From Sunxiuqinia dokdonensis (GTDB taxonomy: Bacteria > Bacteroidota > Bacteroidia > Bacteroidales > Prolixibacteraceae): a stretch of DNA of 64,000 bases. The position numbers and the translations under genes are program-made. The stretch covers positions 50,071-114,070 of the forward strand of contig NZ_LGIA01000176.1 in NCBI RefSeq assembly GCF_001270965.1. Direction: 5' to 3'. Position 1 is the first letter of the stretch. Every line of letters begins with the position of its first letter. Below, in pieces: positions 18,574-27,771 of this stretch. The notes beneath the pieces were generated by a model that was given only the letters and a program-made list of their open reading frames with translations, did no database searches and was not told where the DNA came from.

Positions 18574-18724
18574 GGCGCAGGCGCATCGGCGGGATCTGAT
18601 TTGTTTCGATCTAAAGTTTGAATTCTGATGATGGGAATTGGCAGACTTTTGCCGCGTTGAATTTACCCTGTTCCTTTTTATTTCCAATTGGCATGACTAT
18701 TTTTAGGGCTTAATTCGAAAATGT

Positions 18725-20230
18725 ATGCCTTCAATTCAGAATAATCCAAACTTGTTGGTTCAGTATCTTCAAAAACCAGCATCCGAGTTCACCAAGGAAG
18801 ACCTGATTCGCTACATTGCAGAGCGGGAGATTGAAATGGTCAATTTTCGGTATGCTGCAGAAGATGGCAAGCTGAAAACCATCAACTTTAAGGTGACCGG
18901 ACACGATGAATTGGACATGATTCTGGCTACTGGTGAGCGGGTTGACGGAAGCAGTATCTTCTCCTTTCTCGAAGCCGACTCGAGCGATCTTTATCTTGTT
19001 CCGCGTTACAAAACAGCCTTTCTGAATCCGTTTGCCAGCATTCCTTCCGTCGATATTTTGTGTTCCTTTTATAACCAGAATGGTGAGCCACTGGAAAGTT
19101 CGCCGGAGAATATTTTGAGGAAAGCTCAAAAGCAGTTTTTTAAGGAAACTGGCATGAAACTCAAAATGATGGGCGAACTGGAGTTTTATGTGGTGAGTGA
19201 GGCCACAGAAGCCGACGATTTTTCGGAAAACGGATACCAAAGTGCCGAGCCATTTACCCGTCATGAGAATCTTCGGGTGGAAGCCATAAAATTAATCGCG
19301 CAATGTGGTGGCATGGTGCGTTTCGGACATGCTGAAAACGGTCGTTTTTCGCAGCATGGCAAGTACTTCGAGCAGCATGAAATTGAGTTTGCACCGGTTG
19401 ATCCTGAAGATGCCGCCGACCAGCTAATCATTGCCAAGTGGATTCTTCGAATGCTTGGCTTGAAGTACAAAGTCAATGTGACCTTCATTCCCAAAATATC
19501 GCTTAACCAGCCTGGAAGCGGCATGCATATTCATTTTGTAGCCGAACAGGGTGGTAAAAACTGTCTGGTCGAAAATGGTGAATTAACATCGACCAGCTTG
19601 CGAATGATTGCCGGCGTTTTGGAGCTGGCACCAGCCTTGACGGCGTTTGGCAATCCAACGCCTGTTTCGTATCTGCGTTTTATGCCCGGACAAAATGTGC
19701 CCTCACATATTTGCTGGGGAAAGCAGAACCGATCAACTTTAATTCGCGTGCCTTTGGCCTGGAGCAGTAACATTCCTTTCGGGGCAATACTGAATAACCA
19801 GGAGCAGGCAAAAATCGACTACACGTTCAGGCAAACTATTGAGTATCGTGGTTTCGACGGATCGGCCAACCCCTATCTGTTGTCGGCAGCCTTGATTGTC
19901 GGTTTTATGAAGGGGCTTTCAGACCACGAAGCAGTCAAAAAATCGGACGAGTATTTTTGTGCAGGTAATCTGTTTTTGCACAATCAGCAAACGGAATCCA
20001 ATGAGAAGCAATTTAACCTGTTGCCCATGTCGTGTCGCGAATCGGCTGATACGCTTGAGAGATTTCGGGAAGATTTTGAGACGAACCAGATTTTTCCGAA
20101 GTCAATTATCAATCACACCATTTTAAAGTTGCGTTCGTTCAACGACAAGGAGTTGAGTGAAAACTTGAAAACCTATGGCGAAAACCAGGATTTGCTCGAT
20201 CTGATTGATGAGTATTTGAACAACATGTAA
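18725..20230 (+). CDS. Glutamine synthetase
   Basis: ATP-dependent ligation of ammonium to glutamate, the main nitrogen-assimilation step. The 501-residue protein has the beta-grasp N-terminal domain and the catalytic domain with GELEFYVV, the glutamate-site motif GSGMHIHF, the ATP-site region around QNRSTLIRVP, and a late EYRGFDGSANPYL. It is close to GSI in length (E. coli 469 residues) and much shorter than GSIII (about 700). The GSI adenylylation motif NLYDLP is absent (the region reads NLFLHNQQ), so control by adenylylation is not expected. It lies 150 bases after the aminotransferase and 44 bases before the phosphohexomutase gene. Confidence 0.92.
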   Translation: MPSIQNNPNLLVQYLQKPASEFTKEDLIRYIAEREIEMVNFRYAAEDGKLKTINFKVTGHDELDMILATGERVDGSSIFSFLEADSSDLYLVPRYKTAFLNPFASIPSVDILCSFYNQNGEPLESSPENILRKAQKQFFKETGMKLKMMGELEFYVVSEATEADDFSENGYQSAEPFTRHENLRVEAIKLIAQCGGMVRFGHAENGRFSQHGKYFEQHEIEFAPVDPEDAADQLIIAKWILRMLGLKYKVNVTFIPKISLNQPGSGMHIHFVAEQGGKNCLVENGELTSTSLRMIAGVLELAPALTAFGNPTPVSYLRFMPGQNVPSHICWGKQNRSTLIRVPLAWSSNIPFGAILNNQEQAKIDYTFRQTIEYRGFDGSANPYLLSAALIVGFMKGLSDHEAVKKSDEYFCAGNLFLHNQQTESNEKQFNLLPMSCRESADTLERFREDFETNQIFPKSIINHTILKLRSFNDKELSENLKTYGENQDLLDLIDEYLNNM

Positions 20231-20274
20231 ATAAGTAATATATAACGCATCATCTCATAGTAAATAAATAGAAT

Positions 20275-21663
20275 ATGACACTTATAAAATCCATTTCAGG
20301 AATCAGAGGAACCATTGGTGGAAAGCCAGGAGACGGACTCAGTCCGCTCGATGTCGTAAAATTTACAGCTTCGTACGCACGCTGGGCCATTGAAAACACG
20401 GGCAAAGATAATCCCACGGTCGTTGTGGGACGCGATGCCCGTATCTCGGGAGCGATGGTCGAGTCGTTGGTGTGCGCCACGCTTTGCGGCATGGGTTGCG
20501 ATGTGGTTAACATTGGGCTGGCTACCACGCCTACAACCGAGCTGGCAGTAGTGAAGGAAAAAGCTGATGGCGGAATCATTCTGACAGCCAGCCACAATCC
20601 GGCCCAGTGGAATGCGCTGAAATTGCTGAATGGCAAAGGCGAATTTTTATCGGCCGACGAAGGGGCTAAAATTCTGGCTTTTGCCGAAGCAGAGGATTTT
20701 GTTTTCGCTGATGTTTTCGACTTGGGAGCCATTTCCGAAAAGGATTATTTGCAGGCACACATCGACCATGTGCTGAATTTGGAATTGGTGGACGTGGAAG
20801 CCATTTCGAAAGCCAATTTTAAAGTGGCTTTTGATGCTGTTAATTCGGTTGGCGGAATCGCGATCCCTGCCTTGTTGCAAGCGCTTGGAGTTAAAAGTAT
20901 TCTTCCAATTAACGAAGAACCAAGCGGACATTTTGCACACACGCCTGAGCCGCTGCCCGAGAACCTGGTTGAAACCTGCCAGCTGGTAAAAGACAACGAG
21001 GTGGACGTTTGCTTTGTGGTTGATCCGGATGTTGACCGCCTGTCGATTATCTGCGAAGATGGCAGCATGTTTAATGAAGAATACACCTTGGTGGCCGTGG
21101 CTGATTACATTTTGGGTAACACGTCGGGCAATACCGTATCGAATTTGTCGTCGACCAGGGCTCTGCGCGATGTGACCGAAAAACACGGTGGAAGCTATAC
21201 GGCCTCAGCAGTTGGCGAGGTGAATGTGACCACCCAAATGAAAGCGACCAATGCCGTGATTGGCGGCGAAGGCAATGGGGGCGTAATTTATCCTGCTTCG
21301 CATTACGGACGCGACGCGCTGGTTGGAATGGCCCTTTTTCTGACGCATCTGGCCAAATCGGGCAAAACCTGTACGGAACTGCGCAGAACCTACCCGAGCT
21401 ATTTCATCTCAAAAAATAAGATCGAATTAACCCCTGAAATTGATGTGGACGAGGTGTTGGTGCAGATGAAAGAAAAATATAAGCACGAAAATGTCAATGA
21501 CATCGATGGGGTGAAAATTGATTTTGAAAACGAGTGGGTTCATCTCCGCAAGTCTAATACCGAGCCGATTATCCGAATTTATGCCGAAGCTAAGAATGCC
21601 AATTTGTCCCAGAAATTAGCCGAAAAAATAATCGCTGAAATAAAAGAAATCACATCCAATTAA
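20275..21663 (+). CDS. Phosphohexomutase (phosphoglucosamine/phosphomannomutase)
   Basis: A 462-residue alpha-D-phosphohexomutase. The active-site serine is Ser106 in TASHNP, the metal loop is DPDVDRLS, the sugar-specificity loop is GEGNGG, and the phosphate-binding loop is RKSNTEPIIRIY. The family interconverts 1- and 6-phosphosugars. The SGIRG N-terminus and GEGNGGV resemble the GlmM-like proteins annotated as phosphoglucosamine mutase in this phylum, which would supply UDP-GlcNAc for peptidoglycan and LPS, but phosphomannomutase is possible. A long hairpin follows the stop codon. Confidence 0.88.
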   Translation: MTLIKSISGIRGTIGGKPGDGLSPLDVVKFTASYARWAIENTGKDNPTVVVGRDARISGAMVESLVCATLCGMGCDVVNIGLATTPTTELAVVKEKADGGIILTASHNPAQWNALKLLNGKGEFLSADEGAKILAFAEAEDFVFADVFDLGAISEKDYLQAHIDHVLNLELVDVEAISKANFKVAFDAVNSVGGIAIPALLQALGVKSILPINEEPSGHFAHTPEPLPENLVETCQLVKDNEVDVCFVVDPDVDRLSIICEDGSMFNEEYTLVAVADYILGNTSGNTVSNLSSTRALRDVTEKHGGSYTASAVGEVNVTTQMKATNAVIGGEGNGGVIYPASHYGRDALVGMALFLTHLAKSGKTCTELRRTYPSYFISKNKIELTPEIDVDEVLVQMKEKYKHENVNDIDGVKIDFENEWVHLRKSNTEPIIRIYAEAKNANLSQKLAEKIIAEIKEITSN

Positions 21664-21688
21664 ACCAAGGCTTCCGGGCTCAGTCTAT

Positions 21689-21720
21689 GTTTAAGAACAC
21701 AAATTTTTGTGTTCTTAAAC
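21689..21720 (+). terminator. 15-bp AT-rich hairpin after the phosphohexomutase
   Basis: GTTTAAGAACACAAA (21689-21703) and its exact reverse complement (21706-21720) form a long stem with a minimal loop, 26 bases past the stop. The stem ends in A/T runs and is followed by ttttat; a terminator is likely. Confidence 0.6.
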
Positions 21721-22171
21721 TTTTATGCGGTAGCCGATACGGGAAATTGCAACAAACAAAATCTTGTGTGGGCCGTTATTTTCGAACGTTTTCACAATAT
21801 AAAAGCACTTCTGTTCTTTTTGATTGTGAAAATTTGTTCGAAAAAAATAGTCGTTGCTTATGATTGCTGGCACAAATATTGTTAAGCTGGCCACGGACTG
21901 AAAGTTGAGTTTATGGCAACTGGAGGCATTTGCGTATTGAACGGACTTGGTTCTTCCGAGTCTGGAATTCAATCTAAACCGGATAGGATCTTTGAAGATA
22001 CTGATGTCAAGAAATCCAATCATAGAGCCGACTTATTGCAGTCATGAAAAGAACAGCGAAAATCAAATGCCTGGAGTCGAATTCCCGTTGTGGGCATTCA
22101 TTTTTTGTTGAACGATGAAAAGCAAACCAGATGACGAAAATTGTACAGAAATAAAATGAAATAATTGACAG
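21721..22171. other. Gap before the efflux operon
   Basis: About 450 bases without a convincing gene. A minus-strand ORF of 102 codons (21715-22023) starts with ATG but runs into the terminator hairpin and resembles no family I know, so it is not called. No promoter matching the phylum consensus was seen before 22172. Confidence 0.5.
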
Positions 22172-23581
22172 ATGAAAAACAGAAAGACACTACTCATTGC
22201 TCTCGTTCCACTTTTATTAATCGCCGGCTATCTGATCTTGCAGGGAAGCGATCAGGCGGTTACCGATATTACCGTGAAAGTTGAACGGGGACCATTTGAA
22301 ATTCAGATTTATTCTTCAGGAGAACTGGAGTCAGAAAAATCTGAAAATATTACCATTCCAGAGAAAATGAATGACCGCAATTTACGGATTTATGAATTGA
22401 CAATCACCGATCTGATTGATGAAGGGACTTATGTCGATTCAGGCGATTATGTCGGCACGTTGGACCACAAAGCGGTGGAAGAAGCAATTAAAAGCACCCA
22501 GGATGAGCTGGAAAGTGAGTTGACTGAATTACAGGATGCCAAGATTGATTCGAATCTCAATTTGAGTAACCAGCGCGATGTTATTATCAATGCTCAACTT
22601 GATCTGGAAGAGAAGAAGATTGTGACGGAAGAGTCGATTTACGAGTCTCCTTCCGTTCAGAAAAAAGCGCAGATGGATTATGACAAGGCGCTGCGTAAAT
22701 ATGAGCAGGAAAAGAACGCTTACCGCTTAAAGCGTGAGCAGGAGGAAAACCGCGTAACCCGACGGTTTATCGACTATCGGCAAACCGAAGACCGCTTGAG
22801 ACAACTTCAGGAACTGTACAATACCCTCGAAATTTATGCTCCCAAAGCGGGATTACTCACCTATTACAAACAGGGCTATGGCGGGGCAACCAAGGTTGGC
22901 TCGCGGGTAACCATGTGGAACCCGGTTATCGCCACCATTCCTGATATGACCAACTTGATATCCAGAACATTTATTAACGAAATCGACATCTCGAAAGTAA
23001 AAGTTGGATTGCCGGTAAAGGTTGGTGTTGATGCTTTTCCAGACAAGGAGCTGGCCGGAGAAGTCATTTCAATGGCCAATGTAGGTCAAAACATGCCCAA
23101 CAGCGATGCCAAGGTTTTCGAAGTAAAAATAAAGATTTTTGATATCGATCCTGACTTGCGACCAGCCATGACGACCAGCAACATTATTCAGGCGGTAACC
23201 CTGCAAGATACCTTGTATGTCCCCCTGGAATCGGTTTTTTCAAACGACAGTTTACAATATGTCTACAAGTCGAACAGAGGAAATCTTGTTAAACAAATTG
23301 TTTCGCTGGGCGATGCCAATGAAAATTATGTGCTGATAAGGGACGGTCTTTCCGAAGGCGATGAAGTTTTCCTTTCGTCGCCCGACGAAACCGACGATTT
23401 GAGCTACGAAGGACTTGAAATTTACACACAGTTGCTGAAAGAAAAGGAAGAGCGCGAAGCTGCTGAGAAAAAAGCAAAAGAGGCATTCGACAAAGAGGCG
23501 AGGAAAAATTCAGCTCCGATGGGTGATCCATCAGGACAGATGAGGGGCATGCAAAATCAGTCAACTTCAACCAGAAATTAG
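22172..23581 (+). CDS. HlyD/RND-type periplasmic adaptor (efflux)
   Basis: A 469-residue membrane-fusion protein. One N-terminal membrane segment (about 6-23) anchors it, followed by a barrel-sandwich half (to about 105), a coiled-coil hairpin (about 105-230, rich in Lys, Glu and Gln), then the second lipoyl half and beta-barrel domains. The tail (about 430-469) is charged and low in complexity with a Met/Gln-rich end. It would link an inner-membrane pump to a TolC channel. It is the first gene of the operon 22172-27690, eight bases before the permease. The family identity is clear, the exported substrate unknown. Confidence 0.88.
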   Translation: MKNRKTLLIALVPLLLIAGYLILQGSDQAVTDITVKVERGPFEIQIYSSGELESEKSENITIPEKMNDRNLRIYELTITDLIDEGTYVDSGDYVGTLDHKAVEEAIKSTQDELESELTELQDAKIDSNLNLSNQRDVIINAQLDLEEKKIVTEESIYESPSVQKKAQMDYDKALRKYEQEKNAYRLKREQEENRVTRRFIDYRQTEDRLRQLQELYNTLEIYAPKAGLLTYYKQGYGGATKVGSRVTMWNPVIATIPDMTNLISRTFINEIDISKVKVGLPVKVGVDAFPDKELAGEVISMANVGQNMPNSDAKVFEVKIKIFDIDPDLRPAMTTSNIIQAVTLQDTLYVPLESVFSNDSLQYVYKSNRGNLVKQIVSLGDANENYVLIRDGLSEGDEVFLSSPDETDDLSYEGLEIYTQLLKEKEEREAAEKKAKEAFDKEARKNSAPMGDPSGQMRGMQNQSTSTRN

Positions 23582-23589
23582 TCAGAATT

Positions 23590-24945
23590 ATGTGGATCGA
23601 ACGATATTTTCACGATGTAATCATAGGAATTCAAGCCATTTTCGACAACCGCTTAAAGTCAATGCTGACCGCACTGGGGATCATTTTTGGCGTTGCGGCG
23701 GTTATTAGCATGATGGCCATTGGAAATGGAGCTGAGCAGGAGATTTTGGAGCAGATTAAAATGGTTGGTGTTAACAACATTGTGGTTACACCAACCGCTG
23801 TGAGCGTTGACGGAAAGGATTCAGGCAGCGATCAGGACGGCGCTTCGGCCCGGTCAAAGTTCAGCAAAGGGCTGAGCTTGCTCGACGCGGAAGCCATTGC
23901 CAAGGTCATTCCGGCCGTCGACAAAGTCAGCCCGGTGATTTCATTTAACTATTCGGCCATTCTGAATGGCAGAAGTAATCCGGTAGTTCTCGAAGGCGTG
24001 GATGCCAGCTATTTCGACGTGTTTAGCATCAACCTGCAAGACGGAGAGGTTTTTAATGAATCGCAAAGCACTTTGGGCCAGCCGGTTTGTATTATTGGCG
24101 ATAACATTCGCAATGTCTTTTTCAATCAGGAAGACCCCATTGGAAAAAGCATCAAGTGCGGGCAAGTTTGGCTGAAGGTGATTGGCGTTGTCGAAAAACG
24201 TGACTTCACAAGTTCGGCTTCCGACGAAATGGGAATCAGCAGTTCGGATAACAAGATTTTTGTACCGGTGCAAACCGTGTTGCTACGATTTAAAAACCGG
24301 GCACTCATTCGAGCCGATGAGGTGGAAATGGCCAATTCGCGCCAGGAAAATGGGAACAGTACCGGTGTGGTGCCAGTCATGGATCAGGATAAAAATCTGA
24401 ACCAGCTCAGTAAGATCATCATTCAGGTGAAGGAAACCGAGCAACTAAGCGCAACGGCCAATGTTGTAAAACGGATGTTATACCGTCGCCATTCACAAAT
24501 GTATGATTTTGAAGTGACGATTCCTGAGTTGTTGTTGAAGCAGCAACAACGCACCAAAAATATTTTTAATGTTGTACTGGGAGCCATCGCAGGCATTTCG
24601 CTGATTGTTGGTGGTATTGGAATCATGAATATTATGCTGGCTTCGGTGATGGAACGAATTCGAGAGATTGGAACGCGACAAGCCATTGGTGCATCTCAAA
24701 AAGATATTATTGTCCAGTTTTTATCCGAATCAACCCTGATTAGTGTGTTCGGCGGCATTATCGGAATTATTTTGGGCGTGGCCCTGTCCATGATTATTAC
24801 GGCGGTTTTCGAAATAAAAACCATCGTGTCCTTCTTCAGCGTCTTCATTGCCTTTGGGGTTTCGGCCGCCGTAGGAATTATTTTTGGTTATTTGCCGGCC
24901 AAGCAGGCTGCAGAAAAAGACCCGGTAGAATCACTTCGATATTAA
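23590..24945 (+). CDS. MacB-like ABC transporter permease (no ATPase domain)
   Basis: A 451-residue protein with the MacB/FtsX architecture. The first membrane segment is in KSMLTALGIIFGVAAVISMMAIGNGA (about 18-43), then a large periplasmic domain (about 45-320), and three C-terminal segments including GAIAGISLIVGGIGIMNIM. The motif REIGTRQAIGAS between membrane segments is typical. E. coli MacB has an N-terminal ATPase; this one starts directly at the membrane domain, so the ATPase must come in trans, and none is encoded in this operon. Such proteins act as mechanotransmission pumps that push substrates from the periplasm through TolC. TolC follows after 19 bases. Confidence 0.9.
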   Translation: MWIERYFHDVIIGIQAIFDNRLKSMLTALGIIFGVAAVISMMAIGNGAEQEILEQIKMVGVNNIVVTPTAVSVDGKDSGSDQDGASARSKFSKGLSLLDAEAIAKVIPAVDKVSPVISFNYSAILNGRSNPVVLEGVDASYFDVFSINLQDGEVFNESQSTLGQPVCIIGDNIRNVFFNQEDPIGKSIKCGQVWLKVIGVVEKRDFTSSASDEMGISSSDNKIFVPVQTVLLRFKNRALIRADEVEMANSRQENGNSTGVVPVMDQDKNLNQLSKIIIQVKETEQLSATANVVKRMLYRRHSQMYDFEVTIPELLLKQQQRTKNIFNVVLGAIAGISLIVGGIGIMNIMLASVMERIREIGTRQAIGASQKDIIVQFLSESTLISVFGGIIGIILGVALSMIITAVFEIKTIVSFFSVFIAFGVSAAVGIIFGYLPAKQAAEKDPVESLRY

Positions 24946-24964
24946 CCTGAAACCATCACGTAAA

Positions 24965-26452
24965 ATGAAATCCAAATATTTACACGTAACCATTCTTTTC
25001 TTCTTTCTATCTTTTTTTTCCGAGGCACAGGAACAACACCTGAAGCTATCATTGGATGATGTTATTGAACTGGCCTCGCAACAGTCGCTGGATGCTTTCA
25101 GGAATGAAAATATGTTCCGGGCCAGCTATTGGGAATATCGTTATTTCAAGGCCGACCGGCTTCCCAGCCTCTCACTCGATGCCACACCGCTCGATTTTAA
25201 TCGCTACCGGTCGCGCGAATATAACTTTCAAACCAACGAAGAAGAATACGTTCAGCGGGAGTACCTGAATTCTGATTTTGGTTTGGCACTCAATCAGAAT
25301 GTGGCGTTAACAGGAGGAAGCCTGTTTTTGCGCTCTGATTTGGGTATCGTTAAGAACCTGGGCGACGGACAGAAAGACTCTTACCAATCCACGCCAATCA
25401 GCATTGGCTACCGGCAGGATTTGAATGGTTACAACCGGTTAAAGTGGCAGGCCAAAATTGAACCGCTGAAATACGAAAAAGCCAAAAAGGTTTTTATTGA
25501 ATCGCGGGAAGAACTGGCGATCAAAGCCAATCAGCGTTTTTTTAGTTTGGTTTCCGCCGAAATTAATTTGTCGATTGCTGAGAATAACAAAGCCAGCGCC
25601 GACACTTTATACAAAATTGGGCGCGGACGTTTCCAGGTGGGAACGGTGACGCAGGACGAATTGCTAAACCTGCAACTTAGTCAACTGAAAGCCGAACAGG
25701 CCTTAAACACGACCAAGTTGGAATTGTTGCGGGCGCAGGCCGATTTAAATTCCTTTTTGGGATTGGATAAAAACACGAAGATTTCGTGCATAGTGCCCAG
25801 CGAGATTCCCAAACTTGAAGTTCAGGCGGGAGATGCTATTTCTGAAGCACTGGCCAACAATCCTGAAATTCTCGATCAAAAACAACGGCTGTTGCAGGAA
25901 GACCAGCGCGTGGCGCAGGCCAAGTCGGAAACCGGTTTGAATACCAGTATTTTTGCTTCTTACGGATTGGACCAATCGTCCAATGAATTTGAAAATGTTT
26001 ACGACAACCCCGGGAAAAGTCAGCGTGTGCGCTTGGGGGTTAGTGTTCCAATCATCGATTGGGGACGTCGCAAAGGACGTTACCAAATGGCCGAGTACAG
26101 CCGTGAAGTGGTAAAAGCTACGGTGAGGCAGGCTCGCATTGATTTTGAACAGGAAATTGCGCAAACGGTCATGGAGTTTAACCTGCAAGGCGCCCAGGTG
26201 CGAAATGCCGCCTTGGCCGACACCGTGGCTCAGCAAGGTTTCGAAGTCACTTTCCAACGTTTTCTGATTGGAAAAGTGGATGTGATTAACCTAAACCAGG
26301 CCCGCAATGACCGCGAACAGGCCCGCAAAGATTATATTCTGGCACTCAGTGCCTACTGGCGTTATTATTACACCATCAGGCGACTGACGCTGTTCGATTT
26401 TGCTCAAGGAGCAGCATTGACTGAAGAGTACGAACAAATTCTGGAAAACTAA
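24965..26452 (+). CDS. TolC-family outer membrane efflux protein
   Basis: A 495-residue outer-membrane factor with a signal peptide (about 1-21, cut near SEAQ). Two repeated OEP halves are visible: beta-strand segments followed by long amphipathic helices, for example KIGRGRFQVGTVTQDELLNLQLSQ in the first half and RFLIGKVDVINLNQARND in the second, the usual internal duplication. It should form a trimeric channel across the outer membrane and periplasm. It sits between the MacB-like permease and a second adaptor gene five bases downstream, so the operon encodes a complete envelope path except for an ATPase. Confidence 0.92.
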   Translation: MKSKYLHVTILFFFLSFFSEAQEQHLKLSLDDVIELASQQSLDAFRNENMFRASYWEYRYFKADRLPSLSLDATPLDFNRYRSREYNFQTNEEEYVQREYLNSDFGLALNQNVALTGGSLFLRSDLGIVKNLGDGQKDSYQSTPISIGYRQDLNGYNRLKWQAKIEPLKYEKAKKVFIESREELAIKANQRFFSLVSAEINLSIAENNKASADTLYKIGRGRFQVGTVTQDELLNLQLSQLKAEQALNTTKLELLRAQADLNSFLGLDKNTKISCIVPSEIPKLEVQAGDAISEALANNPEILDQKQRLLQEDQRVAQAKSETGLNTSIFASYGLDQSSNEFENVYDNPGKSQRVRLGVSVPIIDWGRRKGRYQMAEYSREVVKATVRQARIDFEQEIAQTVMEFNLQGAQVRNAALADTVAQQGFEVTFQRFLIGKVDVINLNQARNDREQARKDYILALSAYWRYYYTIRRLTLFDFAQGAALTEEYEQILEN

Positions 26453-26457
26453 AGGGA

Positions 26458-27690
26458 ATGAAGAAGAATAAGAAACTGTTGATTTGGGGAGTTCCTTCCC
26501 TGCTTATTTTAGCCATCATTTTGTTTTTCCTGGTGGATGGGGGAGTTGTTGCCGGAGGAAAAACCTATGTGGTTAAACGAGGCAAGTTGGATGCTGTGAT
26601 TGAGAGCGTGGGCGAAGTGAAAGGAGAAAAAGCCACAGAAATTAATCTCCCACTGGTTATTCGTGATCGTGACCTCCGCGTTTATCAAATCAAAATTGTC
26701 GATATGGTTGAAGAGGGCAAAATTGTCAAAAAAGGTGATTATATTGCCCAGCTTGATCAAACCGAAATTTCAAACCGCTTGCGTGACCGCATGCAGGAGA
26801 AAGAAAAACGAGATGCCGATTTGAAAAATGCCCGGATTGACAGTACAGTTAGACTAACTCAGCTGCGTCAAGAGATCGCCAATGCAGTCCTTGATCTGGA
26901 ATACAACAAAATTGATCTGGAACAATCTCAATACGAGTCGGAAGCCTATCAGCGTAAAACCCAGATGGCCTACCAAAAAGCCGAGATTCAAGTCGAAAAA
27001 AAGCGACGCGACTATTTGCTGGAGCAAAATCGCTGGAAAATGCGGGTGCTCCGAGATGAACGTCGGCTGGAGTGGTTGGACGACCTGATTGCGCGGTATG
27101 AAGAGGCGATCGCGGCCACCCGGATCACGACCCCGGAAGATGGCATTGTGATGTTTGGGAAGAACTGGAATGGAAGCAAATATTCCAAAGATGATGAAAT
27201 AAGCATTTGGCGCCCGCTTATTGCCACACTGCCCGATATGTCGTCCGTAATCTCGGAGACCTATGTCAAAGAAATTGATATTTCGAAACTTAGCAAAGGC
27301 GACAGCGTGAATATTACGATTGAAGCCCTGCCCAATAAATCCTATTCCGGAGAAGTAAACTACATCGCTGCCATTGGCGAAGATCACCCCGGTTTTGAGA
27401 TGAAAGTGTTTAAAGTGATTGTTCGTTTTCATGACAGTGACGACGCTTTAAAGCCGGGCATGACTTGCATAAATCATATCGTCTTTGATCATTATCGAGA
27501 TCATCCTCTGATCCCGGTTGATGCGGTTTACCGCGATAGCATTCAGAGCATTGTCTATCTCAAAAGTGGTGGTGAAGTTATAAAACAACCCGTCGAGCTT
27601 GGTGCTGAGAATAAGGGAATGACCGTTGTTTTGGATGGCTTGCAGGAAGGCGACCGGATTTTGATGAATCCACCGGAAGACATGCTTTAG
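26458..27690 (+). CDS. Second HlyD-type periplasmic adaptor
   Basis: A 410-residue membrane-fusion protein with one N-terminal membrane segment (about 6-24), lipoyl halves and a coiled-coil hairpin (about 100-215). It resembles the first adaptor at 22172 along its length: VIRDRDLRVYQIKIVD here matches DRNLRIYELTITD there, and the MTYVKEIDISK-like stretch is shared, suggesting duplication and divergence. It lacks the first adaptor's long charged tail. It starts five bases after TolC and ends the operon. The two may form a mixed hexamer or serve two pumps; that is inference. Confidence 0.87.
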   Translation: MKKNKKLLIWGVPSLLILAIILFFLVDGGVVAGGKTYVVKRGKLDAVIESVGEVKGEKATEINLPLVIRDRDLRVYQIKIVDMVEEGKIVKKGDYIAQLDQTEISNRLRDRMQEKEKRDADLKNARIDSTVRLTQLRQEIANAVLDLEYNKIDLEQSQYESEAYQRKTQMAYQKAEIQVEKKRRDYLLEQNRWKMRVLRDERRLEWLDDLIARYEEAIAATRITTPEDGIVMFGKNWNGSKYSKDDEISIWRPLIATLPDMSSVISETYVKEIDISKLSKGDSVNITIEALPNKSYSGEVNYIAAIGEDHPGFEMKVFKVIVRFHDSDDALKPGMTCINHIVFDHYRDHPLIPVDAVYRDSIQSIVYLKSGGEVIKQPVELGAENKGMTVVLDGLQEGDRILMNPPEDML

Positions 27691-27731
27691 CGTGACTGGC
27701 CTTCCGAAAGCGTCATGTGTTTGGTTTTTTG

Positions 27732-27739
27732 TACTTTTG
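27732..27739 (+). promoter_or_regulatory. Possible -7 box before the DUF5916 gene
   Basis: TACTTTTG is an exact TAnnTTTG box 32 bases before the ATG at 27772. No well-spaced TTG precedes it. Confidence 0.4.
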
Positions 27740-27771
27740 TTCGCCTAAGCTAACAACCATTAAATCAAACA

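Noticed and set aside
21715..22023. Minus-strand 102-codon ORF before the efflux operon
   Set aside because: Overlaps a terminator hairpin, no recognisable family, no promoter. Could be real but unsupported.
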